Positions 11,526-22,362 of a stretch of 64,000 nucleotides of DNA are shown piece by piece. The position numbers and the translations under genes are program-made. The first letter of the stretch is position 1; the number at the start of each line of letters is the position of its first letter. The stretch is from Heloderma charlesbogerti (taxonomy: Eukaryota; Chordata; Lepidosauria; Squamata; Helodermatidae), in contig JANEZZ010000986.1 in NCBI GenBank assembly GCA_026122225.1, positions 1,096,501 through 1,160,500 of the forward strand. Direction: 5' to 3'. A model generated the notes under the pieces. It worked only from the letters and a program-made list of their open reading frames with translations. It did not search any database and was not told the DNA's origin.

Positions 11526-13825
11526 CAGACAGATGACCTCCAGACAGACAGACTTTCAGAAGTTCATCCTACACTCAGCAGCTCTCAAAGAAAGATGTCT
11601 TGCACTTCTTGGGTTACATGTCCATCTGTGTCTTCTAAAATAGCATGGGAAATGACCTTGGTGACCTCTCCATTTGAGCCAAAAATCCATTTGAAAGTTG
11701 TGAACATATAAAACTACAAAATCTCCTCCCAAGAGGGTCTTTGTGCTAAAAGGAACTTCTCCTAAGGTTGGTTTTACCAGTAAGCACTCAGTGAGACTTG
11801 GGTTCCTTCCTTCTCAGCACTTATCACCTTGGATATACTAATATGAAACTCCCCGGCACACCAGCCACAGGATCTATCACCCTTTCCCTGGGTATGGAAC
11901 TAAAAATCCTAAAAGAAGCATCAAGTGGCAAAATGATGCCCAACTTTAAATACTAATTCTCAAATTGTGAATTGCATTAGCATTGGCGGAGAGTCCCTCC
12001 CTGCCCCCTGCCTTGGCAGGTTAGCTAGAGTGCAGATTGTTTCTGATAATAGGTCTTATTACAGGATAACCACAGCCAGTCAACACCCATTTAGGATCAG
12101 GAGACAGGAGTTGCTGGTTGGATATTGCATTCTCTTTGAAGACTGGAATCCCTTTGCTTCACATTTTACGAATGAAGCCATGGAAATGACTTAACCTGCC
12201 CAAGTCCCACCAAAATTAGTGGGCCTTGTCTCAGTCAGAACTCATAAAGCTGTTTGAGGGTTGGAGCCCAAAAGTTTAAAGGAAACTACACTAAAATGTT
12301 TGCACATTTGAAAGAAATGATGTGACAAGTGGTAGCATTTTGAGGAAAGTGACAGCTGATCAGAACCCCTAGTTTCTAAATTCTGTTGACAGGACAAAGA
12401 AATGAGGGGAAAGATGGTGCGTGCCTTGATTTAACATAATTCTTGGTGCAGACTCTGTATGAGCACATTGTGGGATGAAGCTCTCTCAGAGGGTTAAGTG
12501 CTTTAAATGGATGTGAAATTTGAGCACACTCCTAAAGTGGGAACTCTCTGGAGAAAACTTCATGCATTTTTTATTTCTTGAGTAAAATAAAAAGAAGTTT
12601 GATTCAATATACAGATGTTTTTCTCTTTGATGTTTGAAAAGCTCTGGGAAAACACATCTAACAGCTCTCAGCTGTATTTGTTTAGCTCAGGTAGCTGGAG
12701 ATTTACGACAACATGCAGTTGAGAGAACAACTGCATTGCTATTGTAATTGTTCTTCAAGAGACTGAACAGTAATTTCAAGCCAAATAGAGCTTCAAAGTG
12801 GAAATTTATCTGTAGAAAATGTGTCTTACTTTCTATATTGATAATAGGAACTACTGATGATTCGCTTTTTTCATAATAGATTCCAAATTTGGTGAAATTA
12901 CAAAGCAGTCAAAGGCATGCACCAATGCTGTTGAGAAATATTATATGCAATACTCTTGTGCTTTTTTAAAAAAGGCATTCTGATGAAAGTGTTGTCAAGT
13001 CCCCAAGACCACAGATGTATTTCTTTCTTTTTTTTACCTTTAAGTGTTGTATTTTTAAAAATCGCTCCTAGGTAGGTGTCATTTGGTCAGTTTTGATAGT
13101 TAATCTGCCTTTTCTAGGATCACTGCTGATAGTAGTGAATAAAGATTGATAACCCAATCAGGGGTAAGCGAAGAATGAAGCAGCATGGTTCCAGGAAGTT
13201 AAATAGCCAATAGCCCTATTCAGGCCTCCTTCTTCTAGGTTTAAACAAAGATAGAGAAACAAGGAAGAGCATGTTAGCTTCACCCACCTCATACCCATCT
13301 CCCTCACCCTCCACAAATTGGAGGGGTAACTGCTGAAGTGGTGAACCTTTTCTACTTGTGCAGAAATGGGCTCGACATTATGTGGGAGGCCTACATAGGT
13401 AGAGAAGGCTCCCTGCTTCAGAGGTTATCTCTCCAGCTTGTTGGAGGACAAATGGGACACCTATGAGGGGGTGGAGCTAGTGCGCTCATCCACATTCTGC
13501 CTGCCTCCCATTTCGCTTAAACTTGGAAGAACCACATTGAATAGGGCTAGTGGTGCATCTGTAGAGGATCAGCATTTTTTGTTGTGTATCGTATTCTTTT
13601 TAAACTGCCTCAAGCACCATTTGGTAGGCCAAGGGAGATATCAACTAGGCACAGAGGAAATACACTGCTACTGATTAAATAAATGGACAAACTTATATCA
13701 TATCATTGTAATATCTATCTGCTGACATATATGCATAGAAACATACCAATGCAACATCATTTTATAGTATTGTATTAATCAAACCATAGTAAAAAAAAAA
13801 TCCTCATTGTTCTGAATGGTTTGAG
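11526..13825. other. Unique DNA, no gene seen
   Basis: About 2.3 kb without a recognisable repeat or exon. The stretch about 12640-12980 has balanced composition and long runs without simple repeats, as conserved non-coding sequence can have, but this cannot be judged from one genome. Confidence 0.4.
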
Positions 13826-13960
13826 CAGCATTCCCCAACCTGGTGCTCTCCAGATGTGTTGGAATACAACTCCCAGCCAGCACAGCTAATGAACAATGCT
13901 GGGTGGGGATGATGGAAGTTGTAGACCAACACACTGGAAGGCACCAGGTTAGGGAAGACT
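13826..13960. mobile_element. Short palindromic hAT-like MITE (family C)
   Basis: Foldback element. The left arm reads CATTCCCCAACCTGGTGCTC ... TACAACTCCCAG; the right arm holds the inverse (GTTGTAGACCAACACACTGG ... CACCAGGTTAGGGAA). The same family occurs at 27018-27153, 28319-28456, 43434-43504 (one arm) and 45435-45562. The copy at 28319-28456 shows the hAT-like ends most clearly. Confidence 0.7.
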
Positions 13961-15095
13961 GGTTTAGGGATAAATCCTAAATTTGAACTAGTCACACTAT
14001 GTTCAGACAAAAAAGGAATGGTAGGTCCAATTATGCCTCAAATTTTTGTAGAGGTCAAAGGAACTGTCTCACAGAACCAGCTTTGATAGTAGATTTGCTA
14101 CATTTGTCCTGTTTTGTCTTTAATAGTTAATGCGGATCTTACTGTGGGTTTACGGGTGTCTGTATGGAAGAAATAGCAAGCTCGGTTTTTAGAAGTTAAA
14201 AAATAAATACTGTGTGAAAATTTGCTGAGCTGCTGCATCACGTAACATATAGATCACAAAACCCATATATAAGACCAAGGAGCTCTGCCTGTCTTCCAGT
14301 GGAGGACCAGAGCCCTTGTGTCTTTACTCTGCTCATATAAATTGAATAAATGTCACTCTTGTTGAAGAGAAATGAAGAGTAATTGATTTTTCACTATATC
14401 TGAGTTCACTGTAAGTAGGTTTCAATGTACGTGGAGTTGTTTCCTGCTACCAAGCCCATACTTTTTCCAAAACAGACAGATTCTCTTAATAACAGGTCCC
14501 TAAGCTGAGCACATGAAAGCAATTAAATAGTAATTACACAACTAATTAGAAAGCCTATAAAGATGCAGGCCTGCATCTAAACAACATCATTAACTGGAGA
14601 CCGTAACCAACATAATTACTTTGTTGCTCCTGATGGGGGCCATTGCTGCTGAAGATGGGACATGTGAAGATGGAGGGGGAAATTACAAAACAGACACTTT
14701 TTATCAGCAGAAATAAGTTGTGTCATTCAAAGAAAGGGCATGTATTAACTTTTCAATCAGAAGCACTTGGCATGGAATAACATGCATGCCAGTTTCACAA
14801 TTTCTAACCTGTTTCACTAATCCAGAAATAGTTTACCTTGCCATGGTTCTGTAATCTTCCTTGCCAGTCCCTTCCATCTTCTGCCTTTTATTCAGGGATT
14901 CTGTGATCCTCTGTGAGCGCAGGGAAAGTATAGACTGTGGTACTGGGCATAGAATTTAGCTTGACGAAAGTCTTAACATTTTTTCTTTTCTTTTCAAGCA
15001 AGTTTTGAGCCCTCTTGTATGCACAGTTATACCTGAAACTATGCCTGATAAACTCATAAGCCAAAGGGATGAATGAATAAGTTCCCTAATGATTG
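13961..15095. other. Unique DNA; possible conserved non-coding stretch
   Basis: No gene seen. The segment about 14505-14620 is rich in TAATTA-type homeodomain motifs (for example AACTAATTAG) around GCAGGCCTGC. This is an appearance often found in conserved enhancers, but no functional claim can be made from one sequence. Confidence 0.35.
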
Positions 15096-15531
15096 GGAAA
15101 GGGGCCGGCAATTGCGAGTGGAGATGGGTCAAAGAAGACGCAGACAACAAGCTTGGGTTGAAAATTGGGCCACATTTTATTGAAATATTTGCAAAGGGGT
15201 AACTAGGACAGGCATCTGTGTCAGCAGCTAGCTGGCACTTCTTGGGCGAAAACACACCCAGCCTGAGGGGTGGCGGTGATCTCGCCATCCCTCCGGACTG
15301 CCCCTTCTGGGGGAGGTAGACCTTCCAGTGTCACCCCCAACCCAGTGCCGCACAACACCTGGGTGAGTGAGTAGGGTTGGTCTCCCAGGCAACCCTTATC
15401 CCCCTGCCGAGCCGCACAACCCGTTCGGGGGGCCTCAGGCGTCACCTGTCACCATAAGGTGCCTCTGCATGCACACCATCCCTATTCCCTTTCCTGTTTT
15501 GCCCGTCCTAGCCGCCACAGGAGTCACAAGC

Positions 15532-16122
15532 CTATTGCTTGTGAAACTCCCCCCACCTGCGCAGAAGAACTTCCCGCAGGCCCCTTTGCAGATCGGCCAA
15601 AAATAAGTCGTTCCCTATGTCTGACAGGTGGACGCCGTCCTGCCTGTAAAGCTCCCTCCTAGTCCAATGGATTCCTTGGTGGTTGATGCAACTGTCACCA
15701 TGATCTGACAACCCACATGCCAGTTCTCTGTTCACCTTGCGCCGGGCCCGTTCCATGGCCGCATTGCTCTGCGCCCTCCACATGATTCTCGGGAGCATTG
15801 AGGACCATAATATGGTCACCCCCGGCCTGTGATGTCTGATCGTCCGCAGATCTGCCAATGCCTGCTCAATCAAGCCCTTTCCAGGCTTGTAGCCCAGGTC
15901 ATTCCCTCCTAGGTGTAACACCAGGACCTGTGGAGGGAAACTGACCAAACCTCGTTGAAAGAGTGTGGGGAGAAGACCGTCCCATCACATACCCCGTCGG
16001 CCGAGCCATTGTATCGCCACCTGTTGGGGAAACTGCAGCCGGGATCCGAAGGCCGACATAGAAGCTCTGCGGGCAGCCCAAAAAATCATACTGTGCCCAC
16101 AAATGAGCACCCATACCGGCAT
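15532..16122 (-). pseudogene. SGNH/GDSL hydrolase domain of Ngaro element
   Basis: A frame of about 197 codons starting at ATG 16122-16120. It has every SGNH hallmark: block I VLICGHSMIFW with the nucleophile Ser, a block II Gly in WLGRRG, block III VLHLGGNDLG with the Asn, and block V DGVHLSDIG with the Asp-x-x-His pair. Such hydrolases accompany Ngaro elements in vertebrates. Their role is unknown; an esterase acting on lipids or other esters is a guess by analogy. An in-frame TGA at 15987-15985, of the kind made by CpG decay of an Arg codon, cuts the protein after residue 45. The gene starts about 50 bp after the recombinase stop. Confidence 0.85.
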
Positions 16123-16170
16123 CGGTCGAATCCCATCTAAATAAAACATTGGGGAAGGCGAAGAGAATCA

Positions 16171-17092
16171 TCATGAAGCATCCAGCAACTTGCGAATGTA
16201 AGAGTGGAAGGCCCTGGAGCGCCATCTCCCTACCGCCTTCACTTGGTTGGATGAAAAACCTATAGCAGCTGCCGTAGAGGCCACCCCAATATGGAATGAA
16301 TGAGTCCCGAAGTGATAATGTCCCAGACCCAGTGTGGTCAAGGCTAACTTAGTGACTGCCCAAAATTGGGCTTTGTCAGTGGTGAACCGTCAACATGACA
16401 AAATAGGGGACCCTCCCTCGCCCTGCGGTGCTCAATGAAAGTCCACAAGGCCCTGACAGGGCATAACCCGTCGGCCTGGGCCCAGTTAAGGGCCACCAAT
16501 GCTCCCTTGCCTGACTGGTCGGTTTTTGATCGTCGAATATGGAGGTGAATCAGGCTAGGATGGATCTGGATATCGGAGTACCTCAAGGCCCTCCCAGTGG
16601 TGTTGGATTTGGACGCCCAGACCAGTTCTGAAATCCTGAGGGCCCCAAAAAAGGCTGTTAAAGCTGCAGCGTGAAAGAGGGAGGCTTCATATGGAGAAGA
16701 GCAAATGGAGGGCCAGAATGCCCGAAGCCTTACAAGAATAACTGGCAACAAAGGATGCCTGGAATCTGGCGGGGCGGGAGACATCTGTGCCCAGCCTTGC
16801 ACAGCCCTCCTAATTCGGAAATCTGAGGTGGAGTCCTCCACCCCTCGCACTTTGGCCCAGAAGGCCAAAGAGGCGAGCCTCCCCGAAATGGTCCTAGCAG
16901 ACAGTCCCTTGTTATGTAGATGTACGCAGAGTTGTAACAAGTGGTCCACAGGTAAGGGCCACACATCCTGCAACTGAAGTCCGTACCTGAAGGCGCAAAA
17001 CTCCCTACCTGCTCTCTCGTAGGCAGCTCTAGTGCTGGGGGCTATAGAGTTCAGGATAGCGTGTTTGACTTGAGAGCGCCAATTTCCCACAG
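16171..17092 (-). pseudogene. Tyrosine recombinase of Ngaro element
   Basis: Encodes a DNA recombinase that would integrate a circular DNA copy, replacing the integrase of LTR elements. The N-terminal core-binding part starts near SIAPSTRAAYERAGREFCAF. The catalytic part contains the first conserved Arg in FFGALRISELVW and the segment HIRRSKTDQSGKG. The end is in another reading frame because of a single-base deletion near 16368-16374. After it come HYHFGTHSFHIG, GRWRSRAFHSYIRKLL and stops at 16171-16173. The residue after HSF, normally the second catalytic Arg, is His here (CAT, a probable CpG change from CGT). The Tyr nucleophile in SYIR is present. This copy is therefore catalytically dead twice over. 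Confidence 0.85.
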
Positions 17093-17742
17093 TTCGTCTG
17101 GCATGGGGTCTGGCAGCGGACGTGCCCACGGAGCCAACGCATGGAACCTGTCGATCTGGTTTCGTGACAAAGCATCGGCTACAGGGTTCCCCAGACCCAG
17201 CACATGGTGGGCACAGAACCATATGTTGTGGCGTAGGCATTGGAGGGTAAATGCTCTAACTAACTCCATGACCCTTTGGTTTCTGGAGGACAATGTATTA
17301 ATGATGTGCACTACAGCCAAGTTGTCGCACCAAATAGGGCAACAGAGTTGGCCATCAAGTCTGCCCAAATATGTAGAGCCACATAAATGGGGAAGAATTC
17401 CAGGAAGGTGAGGTCCCGACAGATACAGCCGGCAGCCCAGGTCTCTGGCCACTGGCCCAGGCACCACTGGTCTCGCCAAATTAGCCCAAAACCAAAGGTG
17501 CCAGCCGTGTCTGAATGGATCTGTATGTCGGCTCGTAGAAGTAACTCGCGCCTCCAAAAGGAGATGCCATTAAAGTCCCTCAGGAATTTAAGCCATACCC
17601 GCAGGTCCATGCACATAGCAGAGGTGACTCTGGTGCAATGACGCAGGAGTTGAAGACCCCACATTGCCCAGCAGAGCCGTCGCAGGAATGCACGGCCGGG
17701 GGCCACCACCCTACAAGCGAAGTTCAAATGGCCAACGACTTC
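17051..17742 (-). pseudogene. RNase H domain of Ngaro element
   Basis: Follows the reverse transcriptase in the same polyprotein. The first part, in the frame ending at 17311, contains the catalytic IHSDTAGTFGFG and the Glu-bearing LTFLEFFPIYVALHIW. A one-base shift near 17325-17345 moves the rest to another frame with WCDNLAVVHIINTLSS and the final GNPVADALSR, the typical DIRS/Ngaro RNase H ending. It would degrade the RNA strand during reverse transcription. It is separated from the RT by an in-frame TAG at 17745-17743. The recombinase frame overlaps its 3' end. Confidence 0.85.
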
Positions 17743-18660
17743 CTAGAGGGCTCTAAGGGAGACTTTACGAAGGTGCAAGATGGACTGGAGCTTATTTTTA
17801 AGTACCAGCAATTTATCATGAGGGAGACGAGAACATTGTGTGAGGGTATCGAGCTCGATCCCTAAGACCGTCAAAGTAACAGCTGGGCCCTCTGTCTTCT
17901 CGTGTGCCAAAGGGACACCTAAATCTGAGGAAAGGGATATGAATGCCCTAATCAGGTCAGAGCATTGACTGCCGTCCCCTGGTCCAGCAAACAGGAAGTC
18001 ATCCAAATAATGGACCACATCATCGCAGCCCGTCTTATCCCGTATGGCCCATTCCAGAAAGGTACTAAATGTTTCAAACATGGCACAAGAGATGGAGCAT
18101 CCCATAGGGAGGGCGCGGTCGATGTAAAATTTGTCCTGGAAGGAAAATCCCAGCAAATCAAAATCCAGAGGATTGATAGGCAAAATGCGAAAAGCGGATT
18201 TGATATCACACTTGCCCATCAATGCTCCGCGACCCAAGGCTCTTATCATGGCTACCGCAGTGTCAAAGGATGTATAACGCACGGAACATAGGTAATCTGG
18301 GATTTCATCGTTAACCGACTGGCCCTTGGGGAAAGAGAGGTCATGAATTAACCTGAACTCACCGGCGATTTCTTGGGGATAATTCCCAAAGGGGAAATCC
18401 TCAGGTTGGGTAGCGGGGGCGAGGAAAAGGGACTGAAGACCCGACCTGACTGAACTTCTTTGTTAATTTTATCTTGCACCAAGCACCGCATGCTAAGAAC
18501 AGACCGGTGGTTACTGGTCAAATATGGCTTGCGCAGACCCTTAAAGGGGATCCTGAAACCCAGTGTAAAGCCGCGTTCCAAGTAGATCGCTGCCCGCCGA
18601 TTTGGGTAATGCCCTAGAAGTTGAAGGAGCAGAAGAATCTTAACTGGGCTGGGGCCCTTT
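17743..18660 (-). pseudogene. Reverse transcriptase domain of Ngaro element
   Basis: The N-terminal part (about 18350-18660) includes LLQLLGHYPNRRAAIYLERG and LRISPLGIIPKKSP, typical of DIRS-group polymerases. A one-base frameshift near 18365-18372 separates it from the main palm region, which has RLIHDLSFPKGQSVN, KCDIKSAFRILPI with the first catalytic Asp, ALPMGCSISC and VVHYLDDFLFAG with the Asp pair. The C-terminal thumb ends SILHLRKVSLRAL at a TAG (17745-17743) that probably replaced a Gln codon. All catalytic residues are visible, but no continuous protein can be made. Confidence 0.9.
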
Positions 18661-20233
18661 GGGAGGGGGAGGATGCCCACCGCCCTGTTTTCTGCCACCA
18701 CGGCCATCCCTTGGGGGACCTCTCCAACCTCTGGCTCTTGGGCAAGAGCAGCAGGAGTGTTGACCGCCACAAAGGGAGCACTCATGCCGGAAGCAGCATG
18801 GGTTATGGGAGCAGGAACCTTTGGATCTGAACTCCCAGCACAGCCAGCAGTGTTGAACCCCTGGACCCGCAATAGGCCTGGCGACTATTGCGGGCGACAG
18901 CTTGGCCAGGATGTGGCCGCTGTCGGACCTGTCGCTGAAGCCTGGCCTGGAAGGGGTCATGAATTGGAGCCAAAGGTCCTGGTCCTTCAGATCCCAGCGC
19001 ATGGAAGGGTCAATGGCGGCCCTCCTTCGGAAGGCCTCACCGTAGGCCAGCCATGCACTCCCTTCATATTTGGAGTAAGCCCTGTATATTATGTCGAGGT
19101 ACTTGGTGAGAACCCAAGCCCTCTCAGGGAATCTCTGTTGGAGGATGCCAGCGTAAATTAAAAAACCTGGCAACCAATTCACCCAGGTGCAAGGCACCTT
19201 GCGAGCTTTGCTCCACTCAGGATCCCGGTCTCAGGTCCTATCTTTGTTGCTGGGTTCGGGCTCACGAAAGAGCAGGGCAAAGGCTTCGATAAATTCACCC
19301 CGCAAAATCTTTTCTCTGGTGGCAATGGTTAAGTGGAAACAATGGGGGAGGACGTAGCACCTGTGGGCATAGATTCTCGACTCAGGTTGGCGCATGGGTC
19401 AACCGAGGACAACTGTGGGGCTAGCAGGGGAGGAGGTAGGGAAGCTAGGGGGTCACGAACCGAACCGGCGGGCCCCTGCCAAACACTGGCGGAGGCGACG
19501 TTAAGCGGATGAGGCTGGACTAGTGGCGGGGCAGGCATGGTGGCGTCTCCTGCCAGTAGTAGTAAGGGGAATGTGGCGCCAGGCCCCAATGAACTGGGTG
19601 GGCTGGCCACCGGAGCAGTTGAACTAGGAGGTGAGGCTGAGGCAACGGGCTGAGGAGTACTAACTGCGGGGGCTGAAGTAACTGAAGGAAGTGGAAGAGG
19701 GGGGACTGGGCCGCCCTGAAGGGTAAACCACGGCGCCCAACCCCAGGGGTTGATTTGCCCCATGTCCGGCCAGGCGAATTGAGGTGCCAAAGCAGTCTCA
19801 CCTGTATCAATCGTGGGCATGCTCTGATCCCCAGCTGGAAAAACCGGCATTGTTGCTTGTGCACCCAGGGAAGATGAGGCCGCAGAAGGGAGGAGCTCCA
19901 CTGAAGGCGGTGAGCCTTCTGGAAGAGCCGAGGAAGAGGAGGTGGATGCCTCAATAGCGTCCAGGCGAGCTGAAATAGAAAGGAGCAACGAGCATTGGGT
20001 CTGCTGTCGTGTTCACTTGGGCTGGACCACTGAGGGTTTTTGGGGCCTGGCCGGGGGAGGGGAGGGATCCCCTAGGAACGCTCAGCAGCTTCCAGACGAG
20101 AAAGAATTGATGCCAGTACCGGGTCTGCGTCCTCATCAGACTCAGAATCGGGCCTTGGCAGCGGTCTTTTGGGGAGGGGGGGAGGGGCCCTCCCCTTCCC
20201 TTTCTTACCACCTTGGCCCTTCTTGGGAGGCAT
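18640..20233 (-). pseudogene. gag-like protein of Ngaro element
   Basis: Starts at ATG 20233-20231 with a very basic N-terminus (MPPKKGQGGKKGKGRAPPP) and an acidic segment soon after. A long Ser/Pro/Ala-rich middle follows in a second frame (19329-19988). The last third has a conserved segment, EFIEAFALLFREPE and YSKYEGSAWLAYGEAFRRRA, and ends in a Cys/His cluster of the form C-x3-F...KGSC...C-x-FRHECSLCGGQH (about 18741-18849), typical of DIRS/Ngaro gag. Frame changes near 19990 and 19335 and a TGA at 19233-19231 break it. The protein would package element RNA. The Cys-rich end runs into the pol frame. Confidence 0.75.
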
Positions 20234-20460
20234 GATGCAGAAAGTGAATTAAACTTAGCTGCTATCAAAGAATTAAGAAAGCAACTGGGCACCCCGGGCA
20301 ACAGGCAGCCACCCCACAGTCTTCAAGATCTGCGATACGAGTTCCAGACCAAGACAGAGAGGCCTGGGGATGAAGATGGGAGCGCCGCTATTACCGTTTA
20401 GGTAGGAGATCAGAGTTCAAGGGGCGGAGGCGCCAAACAGGCAGCCGCAGCTGTTTCACA

Positions 20461-20530
20461 ATTTAATTAATTAAATACTTAATTAATTAATTAATTAATA
20501 TTTATTTATTTATTTTTATTTTTATTTTTA
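20461..20530. repeat. TTAA/TTTA low-complexity tract
   Basis: A run of TTAATTAA-type units passing into TATTTATTTATTT and TTTTTATTTTTA. It separates the Ngaro 5' leader from the CpG island at 20531-21660. Confidence 0.85.
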
Positions 20531-21660
20531 GTGTGGGGGGAGGACGTCCCGAGCCCCTGGGAGGCGACCAATTGGCGCTGGGGGAATAAACGCCCAGACT
20601 CTGCCTCAGCAGCCAGGCGCCCCTCCCAACCAGGCAGTCTCGGCTGTCGAGAGGGAGGCAGGCGCACCGCCGCTGCGAGCGCTGGCGCCGGCAAACACCG
20701 GCGCCGCGCTCACTCGCACTGCCGCCACTCCCCGCCGGTATGAATGCCTCCGAGGCCGCAGCGGCACAAGCGCACGGCCGCGTCCACCGGTGGCCGGCGG
20801 AAGGTGCAGTAAGGAAGAGGCCAGCGGCCAGATAGACAGGCTGGCCAGCAGGCGGGCCAAGAGCTGGCCAGCTGGCCGGCGGGCCGGCAGGCAAACAGCG
20901 AGCGAGTGAGCGAGCAAGCGGGCAGGTAAGCGAGGGGACAGGTGAGCGAGCGGGCGGGTGAGCGAACGGTTGGGTAAGGTGAATAGGGGGGTGAACGAGC
21001 GGGCAGACGGGCGGGAGCACGCCACCCCGCCCGGACCCCGCAGAAGAAGACTAAAAGCACCACACCCGGGCGCGCACACCCAGAGCCGCAGCCAGCGCTC
21101 ACACAGACAGTAAAAGGCCAGCTGCAGGGGAGGAGGAGTTTCGCACACGAGCGCCGCCGCCATGCCACCGGCCAACCCGGGCTGCAGCAGGCGCTCCAAG
21201 TGAGCGAGGAGAAAAGAGCCAGCGAGGGAGAGAGGGAGGGAGGGAGGTGGGCACGATATCACCAAGAACTCCGGAGCCCCGGAGGCAGCAAGCGCCGTCA
21301 GGGGCTGGCCCAGTGACACTCCCTCTAACGTCAGCAACGTTGGCTCTCCCAACGGCCGGCGCAACTCGATCGGCGTGTGTGAAGAGAAGCTTTTGGGCGC
21401 GCAGAAGCACGCTGGGTCCAGGTGGCCGGAACGATGACGAGCCGGTCTCCAGCAGGCAGAAGTCTCTCGTCGAATCCAAGCCTTTAGCTCTCTCTAGCTG
21501 CGACGCGCCAAAGAGCTGAGATTGGGAGGGGGAGCTGAGTTTAAGGCAGCTCAGCATGCCCCTCCCTGCCTGGTGGTGCCACTGGGGTGCACCAATCAGA
21601 GGCCCCTGCGTCTTGTCACCCCACCCGCCCGCAATGGCCCCCCCCTTTTAGCCAGACAAG
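20531..21660. promoter_or_regulatory. CpG island with promoter-like motifs
   Basis: About 1.1 kb of strongly GC- and CpG-rich DNA inside an AT-rich window. CCAAT motifs lie at about 20567-20573 (CCAATTGG) and 21589-21595 (CCAATCAG). An E2F-like GCGCCAAA lies at 21505-21512, and CRE-half motifs (ACGTCAGCAACGTTGG) near 21328. The centre (20820-21000) is an imperfect array of GCGAGCGGGCGGG-like units. Two readings fit. It could be the 5' promoter region of the Ngaro element, whose gag starts 300 bp away on the minus strand. It could also be a host CpG-island promoter. No exon with a splice donor was recognised. The long frames across it (for example 20606-21364 minus) are low-complexity products of GC content. 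Confidence 0.55.
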
Positions 21661-21888
21661 CTGGCGCCGGGTAGGGCATAGCTATTTGCCCTCTCCATGA
21701 TTTTCAAAACTAGAATGAATTCTGTGAAATAAGAAAAAAAATATGCAAATTGGCATAATGTCATAACCTATACAGGTCACAAAAGTCCCCATCTCTCCTT
21801 CTCACCATTCATTTGAATTCCAAAAGCTGGCTTGCTGTGCAGTACTTGGTGACTCAGAGTCAAACAACATGTTACAATAATTACATAG

Positions 21889-22219
21889 CATGTGGCTGAC
21901 CCCTCCCTTTGTTTTTTACTCTAAAGTAAGTGTGTGGGCCTGATTCAGATCAGGACCACAGCACACTGGGATGAGAGGATTCAACCATCCCCTCCACACA
22001 CTATTTGCTTTCCACCCCCCATCCCGTGCACGCACACACACACACACACGCACCCGCCCCACACCGGACACACACAGTTAAAAAAAGAAAAAATAATTAA
22101 ACAATTTCTCTCTTTTTTTAATTACCCCACCTCCTGGTGTACTGTGGTTCCAGTCTGAATCATGGCCAGTTGTCTTTACACTAGAGTAAAAAAACAAAGA
22201 AGGGTCAGGTACATACTAC
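21889..22219. mobile_element. Foldback element with about 80-bp inverted arms
   Basis: The left arm (21889-21968) contains CTGACCCCTCCCTTTG, TTTTTTACTCTA and GATCAGGACCACAGCA. The right arm (22136-22219) holds the inverse order, CTGTGGTTCCAGTCTG, AGAGTAAAAAAACAAAGA and GGGTCAG. A CA microsatellite (22029-22075) sits in the loop. Related sequence occurs around 54690-54720 (CTGAATCAGGACCACAGTGC). The target-site duplication is unclear, so the superfamily is unknown. Confidence 0.6.
22029..22075. repeat. CA microsatellite
   Basis: Interrupted CACACA tract with CACGC and CACCC interruptions, inside the loop of the foldback element at 21889-22219. Confidence 0.85.
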
Positions 22220-22362
22220 ATAATTCACATAATGTGTAGTTTGAGCCTTAGGGTTGCTTCATGTGAGAAGTGTTGTTTTGGACTGACGTGTGAAATACAC
22301 AAGGAGGATTGAGCACCTATCTGTATTATTGTGGTTGTGGTTGTGGTAGTTGTGGTTGTTAA

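Larger units (their letters stand above)
15100..20460 (-). mobile_element. Ngaro-type (DIRS-order) tyrosine-recombinase retrotransposon, decayed
   Basis: The order on the minus strand is gag, reverse transcriptase, RNase H, tyrosine recombinase, SGNH hydrolase. The recombinase lies after RNase H and a hydrolase frame is present, which fits vertebrate Ngaro elements and not DIRS1, which has a methyltransferase instead. Each gene is broken by frameshifts, stops or both. The 3' non-coding part (15100-15531) contains a short hairpin at 15523-15545 (CACAAGCCTATTGCTTGTG) and an AATAAA on the minus strand near 15175-15181. The split direct repeats expected at Ngaro ends could not be identified, so both edges are approximate. 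Confidence 0.85.

Noticed and set aside
11349..11711. 120-codon plus-strand frame
   Set aside because: It overlaps a decayed CR1-like 3' fragment and shows no domain.
20820..21000. CRISPR-like or satellite array of GCGAGCGGGCGGG units
   Set aside because: Units are irregular in length and sequence with no unique spacers, and the genome is vertebrate; a GC-rich simple repeat.
20606..21364. 252-codon minus-strand frame across the CpG island
   Set aside because: Low-complexity Ala/Arg/Leu/Pro-rich product of GC-rich DNA; other frames over the same island are just as long and no domain or splice site supports any of them.
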